The position numbers and the translations under genes are program-made. The notes under the pieces were generated by a model that saw nothing but the letters and a program-made list of their open reading frames with translations, was not told where the DNA came from and did not search any database. Positions 55,970 to 64,000 of a DNA stretch of 64,000 bases are shown here, piece after piece (the first letter of the stretch is position 1; each line of letters begins with the position of its first letter). Source of the DNA: Hirsutella rhossiliensis (taxonomy: Eukaryota > Ascomycota > Sordariomycetes > Hypocreales > Ophiocordycipitaceae); NCBI RefSeq assembly GCF_020360975.1, contig NW_025408678.1, forward strand, positions 2,480,001-2,544,000. Reading direction: 5' to 3'.

Positions 55970-58475
55970 TCAGCTGCTGCCGAAAAACATGTCGTCGCTG
56001 TTGAACATGCCCACGTTGTCAAACTCTTCGTCAAACTTGGTCATCATGAGCATGTGCGAGTCGCGATCCAACTGAGCCAGGCCGTCGTCGTTGGTGAACT
56101 GGAGCAGCAGATCCTCGTCCGGGTCGCCGATGCCCGGGGGCATGGCTGCGCCCATGTTTGCCGGATCCACCATTCCGCTTGCCGAAGCCATGGCGGCCGC
56201 CATGTCGTCGCAACCTCCCGGGCCGCCAAAGCTGGCGTCGAAGAATGGAGCCGCCGGCGGCGAAGACGACTGCGATAGCTCGGGCGGCGTCGTGTAGTGG
56301 CTCGCGACGCTCTTGGCTGGTGTCGCCGGGTTGGACAGCGTCTTCTCCATCATGTCGTCGGGGGAAACGAACGAATGCACGCTCGCAGTCGGCGATGGCG
56401 CGGCTTCGACGGCCGTCGGGGGGGGGATGGGCATCATGTTAGGCATCGGCGCCGAGGAGTACGAGGCGGTCTTGCCGACCCCCAGATCCACCACATCGTC
56501 CAGCATGTTGTAGTCATTGTCCGGCGAGTTGACAGCCGAGCTGTCCGAGTAGCCCGACATTGACGACGTGGAGCTGATGGACATGTTCTTCCTACGTTGG
56601 CGGGCTGACTTTGCCGTCCGCTCCTCCATGTCTGGGCGATTCTTGCGCGGCCGGCCTCGCTTCACCACCTTGCGCACGATGCCGTCAAAGGCGCCAATGC
56701 ACATGCCTCGCTGGCGGTGGCGGGTCAGGGCATCGTGCCTGGCAAAGCTGTTGCCGCACTCGCACGGGTAGGGCTTGACTCCGGTGTGGATCTTGGCGTG
56801 CCTCTTGAGGTCGTGCTGCCGAACGAAGCACTTCTTGCACGTCGGACACTGGTACTGGCGGTCGTTGAGGTGCGTCTGGACGTGCGACTTGATGTTCTCC
56901 TTGCGCCCAAACTTCTTGCCGCAGTCATCAAACAGACACGTCCACTTGCCATCGGTCGTCTCGGGGCTGCGGATGTACTGCGCAATCTCCTCAATTGTCA
57001 CTCCCGTCTCCGTCTTGGTCTCCTCGATGTTGATGCTCGCGATACTGGCGGCACTGGCAACACTCGCGACGCTGGCGATGCTGGCGATGCTGTCGACCGA
57101 CTCGTTGCGCCGGTGCGGCGATGCTCTTCTCGACGGAGCACTTGAACCGGCTTCGCCGAGGCCCGGGGGAGGGAACCGGGGCATTTCTGGATTGTCATCG
57201 AACCCCCCCAGGAACTGCCCCATGTGCTGCGCATCTGCGGGCGACGGATGGTGCAGGTCTGCGGCCTGATGGAGAGCGTCTCCCTCAAAGCCCAGGTCGT
57301 CGTATCTGCCCTCCAACTTGGCGAACTGGCTCCGCAGGGCGTTCATGTCCACAAACTCAGGGGCCTGCGCCTGCACTCCGACGAATCTTTTGGCGTTGGG
57401 CATTCTGTTTGAACGCGGCGGACTAGGCTGTGCAGGGCTCCTCTCGGCTTGCTGCCGCATCTCCTGGAACATGTTGGGGGCGCGCTGGTTTGACCGGTTG
57501 CGCATCGGCTTGATGGTTTCCTCCATGGACTCGTCATAGTCGTCGTGAAACCTGTCAGGCCGCTGCTCACGCTTTGTCGTCCGGTCATGGGGGGTCTCCA
57601 TTGGCGTGGGAGGATAGTAGTCTGCTCCGCTCGTCAGCCGTCTCTCTTCTTCTTGACCAGGGCCACAACGTACTGTTTCCATTCTGGTTGGGAGGCGTCA
57701 TTGGCCTCTGCATTCCTTCCATGCCCATATTCTCATACTTGTGAACCCGGTCCACGATGCCGTTGCTGATTCTCCTCGAGTTTCTCCGAGAGGCGTCTTC
57801 TGGAGTCCAGTTCTGGCCGGAGGGACTTTCTGGGAAGTTGACGAAGGTGGGTGTGGTGAGATCGCTTTCGTTGGTGTAGAGCTCGAACTCCTTGGCCTCG
57901 CCCATGTTGTTGGCAAAGCTCTCCTGGTTCTTCTGCATCATGAGGTTCAACTGGGCTCCGTAGGGGTTGAAGGGGATGGAGCTTGTGTCGAAACACGGTG
58001 CCGGGTTGAACCGGTTAGTCTGCGGCGTCGCATGGGGAGACATGAGGTAGCTCTCGCGATCGCCAAGTGCCATTGAGGCGTACTGCGGCGGCGGCGGCGG
58101 CGCTTGATGCTGCTGCTGCTGCGGTTGAGGCGGCCGCCGCTGCTGCTGCTGATGATGATGGTGGTGGGTGCCCGGGCGTGCTTGTAGGCGTTGCTGCTGC
58201 GCTTCTCGCAGAACGTGATGCTGCGGATTGGGTGCTAGTCCGTGGTTGTTAGTACTCATACTTACCTTGTAATCCTGCCGTGTCGTAGGCGACGCCATTT
58301 GCTGTTGTCGTCGAGTGTCGAGGCTGAGACCGCGGCGGTGGCCGGCGGCCTGCCTTTGCTGGTTGGCGTTGGGCAAGGTCGGGATCTTCACGCCCTCAAA
58401 GGCAGAGGGTGTCGAGCTTTGGCGGCGATGCTGCCTCTGCCTGGCGTGAAGCCCTGTGGTCGGATTGGACAGCAT
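55970..58475 (-). CDS. Ace2/Swi5-like C2H2 transcription factor
   Basis: Zinc-finger factor related to yeast Ace2/Swi5, which drive daughter-cell and septum/cell-wall genes after mitosis. Three exons (58475-58266, 58220-57674, 57621-55970) give 802 aa. Three fingers lie at ~477-555: TCLFDDCGKKFGRKENIKSH, YQCPTCKKCFVRQHDLKRH and the short-loop CECGNSFARHDALTRH with a trailing C in place of the last His. Next comes the diagnostic basic segment VVKRGRPRKNRPD, equivalent to the RKRGRPRK of Ace2/Swi5. The N-terminus is Gln/His/Pro-rich (CAG/CTG repeats). The C-terminus is acidic (DPDEDLLLQFTNDDG) and could activate. Intron 1 is 45 nt, in phase and stop-free. The frame upstream of 58475 stays open without an ATG, so the N-terminus is uncertain. 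Confidence 0.85.
58221..58265 (-). other. 45-nt phase-neutral intron of the Ace2/Swi5-like gene
   Basis: Donor GTAAGT, a perfect branch site TACTAAC and acceptor CCGCAG, all within 45 nt. Its length is divisible by three and it has no stop, so retention would add 15 residues (Ser/Asn-rich) to the protein. The branch site is what makes me call it an intron rather than coding sequence. Confidence 0.7.
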
Positions 58476-60669
58476 ATTGGTCGCAAGGGGAGTCCGGAAA
58501 GGGGGAACGTTGTCGTCGGTCGAAGTTGTTGTCGAAGGGAAACCGTTTTGGTCCGAAACTGTTGTGCAACCGTCCTGTTAGGATGCCTCCCCAGACAGAC
58601 ACACCCTCTTGCAGGCCTCTTTTCTCTCTCGCGCATCCGTGGGATGTGCCGACTCACCTCACGCAGCGCAAGCACAGAGCGCCGGGCTAGGGGAGCGTCG
58701 TGGTCGCGCTCAGTAGAGGGCGGTATTTGCTACCACGAACAAGTTTGGGGTATATACGCCTTGTTCAGGCGATGAGCAGTGTGGTTTGTGAACAAGAAGA
58801 GCTTTGGCCTCTCTCGAGTGTGTTTCTTTCTCTCTGCCGGAGATGGCAGTGGGAAAAATGTGTGTGTAGAGAGAGAGGCTGGCTCGTCCTCCTTGAGATG
58901 CTATCGAGAGTAACGATAGAGGATTGGGGAAGTGGGTTCGGGATGCAGCAGGGCGCAGATGAATGTGACGGGGCAGCGGCAAGGTGTACTGGGCGGCTTG
59001 CCTGTTGACAGGTTGCCATGGCAACACGGCCGCCAGACCGCACACCATCACGTCACCACGGCGCCCAGATGCTAAGACATTCCTTAGACCTGCTCCGCCG
59101 TCTGGGCGAGGAAGAAAAAAATTCATGTTCATGCACTGGTTTGCGGAGACTTGCCAAGGCCTGGGGAGAGCGACGCCAAGGTTGCTTTGGCCGATCGGGG
59201 CGGCCGTCGAACAAACAGCCCGAGTTTCTCTGCTGCTCGACCAAGCGGGCGGCCGTGGCCTTGCAGTCAAACAGCCAAGCAAGCCTGCTGTTGCTCTTTC
59301 GGGAGTCTCTTTTCTTTCCATTCATTCACGGTGCTGGCCCTACGCCGAAGCCTCGGTGAGACAGTCGGCGATGCTACACCGAGCACCCACGACGCCATGT
59401 ACCGCTAAACCGAGCGGCAATTGCACAAGTGCCTGGTGTTGTCACTCGCCGATCTCTCCACTTTTCGTTTTGTCTCCAGTCTGTCGTCACGTTTCCACGT
59501 CAGTTGTCTGTCCCTATTGCAGTGGGTGCACGGAAAGCTCTTGGCCAGTGGTCAAGAGCGTCCGTCCGGAACTGCTTACCTGCCCTGGCAAGTAAACAGG
59601 ATCAACCTGCATGAACCGTTGGGCAGCTGGCTCTCGGTGATTAAACCTCGAAAGGCGGTAGCGTCGAGATGGTTTCGACAAGACCCGAGCTAGGTGTTTG
59701 CTGAACCCGAGATTGGCGGACACGCCCTAGGATCCAGTTGTGAGCTGTAGGGTAGGCCGTGTGTGATATCCCTGGACTCGTCGGGACTCCGGCGAGCTCC
59801 CCGACTATGTGTTTGCAGGTGGTCTGTCTGTGCGTATCCGCAAATGGTAGTCGCAGCCAAAGCTCGTGATCTCCCTGGAATCAGAGTCTTCGCTGCGTGA
59901 AACGATGAGATGGTACTGAAGTGGGTGTCTTACAGAAGCCCGGTTCCCCGTGGGCTCTTATAACACACGCACACACGCACATACCGACTTATGTAAACTG
60001 CCCAAAGACCAAACTCTTCCGACAAACGTTAGACGCCAAGCTGTGGAGAGACCTGTCTAGATGACCATGACCGTGTGCTCGCCGTTATTTCTGGCAACGG
60101 GACTCTTTTTTAGCATCTCCAAGTAAACAAACCCCCCCTTTCCTCCTTTCCCTGCACAACTAGGCGGATCCAGCAGTTTGGTCGAGAAGCGTCGCGGGAC
60201 GTACCGACAGGAAGAGACAATGTATCTTTGCCAAGCCTATGCTAGCCTCCTGGTCCCCATAGCCCCTCTGTCAGTGGGTCAAGAGTGCCCCGCTGTCGGC
60301 GCTTGTACCTGGTTTGCATCGTCCGTCGGCTGCGATACATGTACTGCCATCGGCACCCGACAGTAGGTACAACGGTCGTTGTCCAGGGTCCTGGTCTGGT
60401 CACCCGGGAACGCGCGATAGCAATCTTGCACACGGGGGAAATAGGCGAGTCCTGTCGAGTCCCGCCCTCCCCTCCTCCCCCCCCCGTTGCTCACCTTGCC
60501 AAAAAAAACTCGCTCCCTTGTTTTTCTGCGTATTAGTGCAGTCAGTGGCCGCATTTGCTCTCTTGCAGCTGGCTGGCCACAGGCATCATTCGAGCTTAGG
60601 TGTCTCTCGTGCCCGACCGACCTGACCCAGCCCTGCGTTTTTGCTCGACGACTCGTCCCCACAGCCGTC
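58476..60669. promoter_or_regulatory. Divergent promoter region, Ace2/Swi5-like and CBS-PB1 genes
   Basis: 2.2 kb with no gene I can support, one of the longest non-coding spaces here, as is common for regulator genes. It holds a perfect X-box palindrome (59012-59025), a plausible 5' UTR intron of the C2H2 gene (donor GTGAGT at 58657, acceptor TAACAG ending at 58575, minus strand) and a (CA)n patch near 59966-59980. ORFs on both strands lack domains. Confidence 0.5.
59012..59025. promoter_or_regulatory. Perfect RFX X-box palindrome
   Basis: GTTGCCATGGCAAC is the ideal symmetric X-box bound by RFX winged-helix proteins (yeast Crt1, Acremonium CPCR1). It lies about 540 bp upstream of the Ace2/Swi5-like ATG. 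Function is inferred from the motif alone. Confidence 0.55.
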
Positions 60670-62801
60670 ATGTCTGGAAACACGCTCAGAGGCACGCCCA
60701 ACCGCAACCAGGGCCGCGGGAGCATCCCCTTTGCCAACAGCCCTGCTGCCTCTGCTGCATCGGGCATCCCCCGTCCCGCCGGCGAACCCCAGCCGTCAGA
60801 GTCGAGCTCGTCTGTCAGCGCAAGCCGGCAGAAGCAGTCCAAGCGCGATGAGGTAGGAGCTACTGAGTGCTGCCCAGAGAGCTTTCATGGCTGACCGACA
60901 CCCACAGGCCATCCGGCGCAAGATGGAGAACGACCTCTCCAAGAAGAAGCACCTCACAAGCCGTGCCCGCCTTACCCGCAAGGCGCCCCCCGGCACCGTC
61001 CTCGCCCTGAAGCCCAGCCCGGCACTGCAGATCAAGCCGGCCACCACCGTTTCCGAGGCGGCCCAGCTCATGGCTGCCAAGCGAGAGGACTGCGTCCTCG
61101 TCACCGACGACGACGAAAGGATCGCCGGCATCTTCACTGCAAAAGACCTGGCTTTCCGCGTCGTCGGTGCGGGACACAAAGCCGCCAACATCACCATTGC
61201 CGAGATCATGACCAAGAACCCGCTCTGCGCCCGAACAGACACCAGCGCCACTGATGCCCTGGACTTGATGGTTCGGAAGGGTTTCCGTCACCTACCCGTC
61301 ATGGACGAGAACCAGGACATCTCGGGCGTACTGGACATCACAAAGTGCTTCTACGACGCCATGGAGAAGCTCGAGCGGGCCTATTCCTCGTCGAGGAAGC
61401 TGTACGATGCGCTCGAGGGCGTCCATTCAGAGCTCGGCGCCACCCAGCCGCAGCAAATCATCCAATACGTCGAGGCCCTGCGCTCCAAGATGTCCGGGCC
61501 GACGCTCGAGTCCGTCCTCAACGGCGTCCCACCAACCACCGTCAGCGTGAGGACCTCGGTCAAGGAAGCTGCAGCGCTGATGAAGGAGAACCACACCACC
61601 GCTCTCCTGGTGCAAGACCAGGGTGCCATCACTGGCATCTTCACCAGCAAGGACGTGGTCCTTCGGGTCATCGCCCCTGGCCTTGACCCCGCCAACTGCA
61701 GCGTGGTCCGCGTCATGACGCCTCACCCAGACTTTGCTCCGATGGACATGACCATCCAGGCAGCTCTTCGCAAAATGCATGGTAGGTGGCCTACGGAACG
61801 AGCAATGGCTGCTGGCCGAGCCGTACTGACTCTTTACCTTTCTAGATGGCCATTACCTCAACCTGCCCGTCATGAACGACGGCGGCGAAATCGTCGGCAT
61901 GGTCGACGTTCTGAAACTGACCTACGCCACCCTGGAGCAGATCAACACCATGTCGAGCGGCGACGGCGAGGGGCCGGCCTGGAACAAATTCTGGCTGTCA
62001 ATCGACAACGAGTCCGAGTCTCTAATGTCTGGCGAGGGCAGCCACAGCCACCAGCACACCATTCTCAGCTCGCGCATGATGTCGCCGGACGCGACGCGCG
62101 ACCGTCTTGGCGATAGCGTCGCCCCGGGCGACTCTGCCTCCCACGTTGGAGCCGACTCGCCCCCGCCTTTCATCGTCCCCGAGACCCCTGAGCCACTAAA
62201 CCCCGCCGACACGCCGTTCCCCTTCAAGTTCAAGGCTCCTTCGGGACGTGTCCATCGCGTGCAGATTGTGGCCTCGCACGGCCTGGACGTGCTTGCGGCT
62301 GCCGTTGCCACCAAGCTAGGAAACGAAGTGGCTACGATTGGTGGTCCGCCGGTAGTCGAGGACGGCAAGATGAGCGGCTCTGGCTTTGCACTCAGCTACA
62401 TGGACGACGAGGGTGACACAGTCTCCATTACCACGGACAACGACCTCCTCGAGGCTATTGTACTTGCTCGCCAGCGCCGTCGTGACAAGGTCGACCTGTA
62501 TGTTCACGACCCGGACAAGCCCCCTGTCGCTGCTGGCGCTCCCGTGGAGACGCCCGTGATCCCAACGCCTCTCATGTCCTCCATTCTCCGTGAGCGCCGG
62601 AAAGGCTCTGATGACGAAGAGGACGAGGACGACGAGGACGACGACTCGGTGGTACGCCGCTCGCGCAGGACCAGGGCCGCTCGCGCCCCTGAGCAGCTCA
62701 TTGCCGGAGTGCCGAACGAGCTGCTTCTCCCCGGTGCTATTGTCACATTGGCCGTGGTGATTGTGGGTGTCTTCACCATAGCGCGAGCAACCAGCCGGTA
62801 A
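60670..62801 (+). CDS. CBS-PB1 domain membrane protein
   Basis: Fungal protein with four CBS motifs, a PB1 domain and a C-terminal membrane anchor, related to fission-yeast Mug70. Three exons (60670-60852, 60908-61781, 61846-62801) give 670 aa. A Ser/Pro-rich N-terminus is followed by a basic KMENDLSKKKHLTSRARLTRK stretch. The first CBS pair runs ~105-235 (VSEAAQLMAAKREDCVLVTD, DALDLMVRKGFRHLPVMDE), the second ~265-390 (VKEAAALMKENHTTALLVQD, MHDGHYLNLPVMND across intron 2). PB1 lies at ~450-545 (FKFKAPSGRVHRVQIVASHG ... YMDDEGDTVSITTDNDLLEA). An acidic run precedes the tail anchor (LLPGAIVTLAVVIVGVFTIA). CBS pairs usually bind adenine nucleotides and PB1 mediates pairing; the role is unknown. 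Confidence 0.88.
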
Positions 62802-63202
62802 GCCGGCTTGCATTTGGGGGTTATGAAATCACGAACGGGCTCAGAGACAGCCGTGAATACATGTATAGAAGAAGTACTTCGTAGGGTGTAACCTAATTCG
62901 AGGGAGTTCTTGGAACCGGAAAAAATACCCACTTGTTAATCATTGTTTTCAACCGGGACAAGTGTTTAAAAGATTGCGAAGAAAAGAATCATCTGCCGGC
63001 GTTGTAAAGTCTGGTCAGTAGAGGTTGGGAGGCTGAAAGGTGGAGGGATTATTTTGGAGCAGACCGGGCGGAAAATTACCGGCTCCGCGCGAGCTCGGCA
63101 CCCCTGCATCTTCGTCTAGGACGAAATTTGGGCTACCTTCGGAGTACCGATAACCATGTTCAACAACGCATCATTGGCAGAAGAGCTTGTTCGGAGCCCG
63201 TC
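62802..63202. promoter_or_regulatory. 3' region of the CBS-PB1 gene and promoter of uS2m
   Basis: 401 bp between two plus-strand genes, AT-richer than its neighbours. No ORF worth calling. Confidence 0.5.
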
Positions 63203-64000
63203 ATGATACTACGAAACGTCGCCTTGCGGCATGGTAGGTCAACCTGCACCGCAGAAAAACTAAGAACATATTCTCATGCTTGCGTCTAGGCCGTCGCGCC
63301 TTGGCAGCTCCTCTACCACGAGCAACAATTCGACGATTGTCGACCGAAGTCAAGACCGAGGACGCAAAGGCTGAGAGCGCGCCTGATGCAACCTCTCCCG
63401 CTCCCGGGCCGGAGCAGGCTTGGTCCACACCCCAGCCGGCCGCAGCGCCGCCTAGAATACCTTTGTCGTCGAAGAAAAAGAAGCAAAGGTCGGCGCAAGA
63501 GATCATCACGGCCCTAGGCTCCGAGGCAGTTCGGGAGCACCAGGGCGCCTCGTGGGCGAGACCGCATAAGATTGGGACCCAAGTCGTGTCGCCGGCGCAG
63601 CAATATGCAGAGTTCCAGCGCATGAAGAAAAACACGCGGAAACTTGGAAGCGATGTCGTGAAGCGATACATCCCCTCAGATGTCCTCGTCAACCCGCCCC
63701 GGCCCGAGGACGTGACTCTGGAGCTGCTGATGGCGTCGCAAACCCACATGGGGCACAACACATCAATCTGGAACCCAGCCAACTCGCGATATATCTTCGG
63801 TGTACGACAAGACATCCACATCATTTCGCTCGAGACGACGGCGGCCCATCTTCGGAGGGCGGCACGAGTGGTCGAGGAGGTGGCATATCGTGGGGGCCTC
63901 ATCCTGTTTGCCGGCACTCGCAAGGGCCACATGGAGATTGTGACCACGGCGGCCAAGCTGGCAAGGGCATGCCATCTGTTTACCAAATGGACGCCAGGAT
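63203..64000 (+). CDS. MRP4: Mitochondrial ribosomal protein uS2m (MRP4), 3' truncated by window
   Basis: Small-subunit mitochondrial ribosomal protein S2. Exon 1 (63203-63233) codes MILRNVALRH and joins 63290 onward in phase; the CDS runs off the window end. The N-terminus is Arg-rich without acidic residues (LRNVALRHGRRALAAPLPRA then TIRRLSTE), a clear mitochondrial presequence formed by splicing. After a ~100-residue linker the S2 core begins: LLMASQTHMGHNTSIWNPAN, RYIFGVRQDIHIISLETTAA, GGLILFAGTRKGHMEIV. The window stops within the domain (LFTKWTPG). Confidence 0.9.

Noticed and set aside
1..64000. Secondary-metabolite or other functional gene cluster
   Set aside because: No synthase, P450, pathway-specific regulator or repeated co-function among neighbours; genes belong to unrelated housekeeping processes.

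Overview
The window is nuclear DNA of a filamentous ascomycete. Genes are split by short introns (mostly 45-140 bp) with GTAAGT/GTGAGT-type donors and CAG/TAG acceptors, exons are GC-rich with strong GC3 bias, and the gene set is that of a mould (Fig1, Bck1-type MAPKKK, Ace2/Swi5-type factor, DUF4470-MYND protein). Sordariomycetes, probably Hypocreales, is my inference from protein style and from intergenic TACCTAGGTA-type palindromes; I could not test it.

Layout, left to right: a YMC1-type mitochondrial carrier (+); a RINT1/TIP20 vesicle tether (-); Fig1 (+); a GH47 alpha-mannosidase (-); a 2.8-kb pogo/Fot1-like DNA transposon with 101-bp terminal inverted repeats and a frameshifted transposase; the cell-wall-integrity MAPKKK Bck1 (-); a steryl-glucosidase Egh1-like GH5 (-); an intron-rich MFS sugar transporter (-); Ski3 (+); Rmi1 (-) and Vps51 (+) as a divergent pair; Nif3 (-) and Bol2/Fra2 (+) as a second pair; AP-1 beta adaptin (-); DNA ligase I (-) and eIF3k (+) as a third pair; Tsr4/PDCD2 (-); CCT6 (-); a DUF4470-MYND protein (-); an Ace2/Swi5-like C2H2 factor (-) facing a CBS-PB1 membrane protein (+); and the start of mitochondrial ribosomal protein uS2m (+), cut by the window end.

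The genes do not form a pathway or a secondary-metabolite cluster. They are housekeeping and conserved regulatory genes in mixed orientation, with convergent gaps of about 140-1100 bp and divergent promoters of about 0.4-2.2 kb. The one mobile insertion is the transposon between the GH47 and BCK1 genes. I rebuilt exon structures by hand from splice signals and reading-frame continuity; every listed gene model closes in frame, but none has transcript support here. I found no convincing tRNA, rRNA, CRISPR array or bacterial-type element, and no clear undescribed multi-gene system. The items most worth a second look are the transposon termini, a perfect RFX X-box palindrome, a 45-nt phase-neutral intron and possible non-AUG extension in the Ace2/Swi5-like gene, and the DUF4470-MYND protein.
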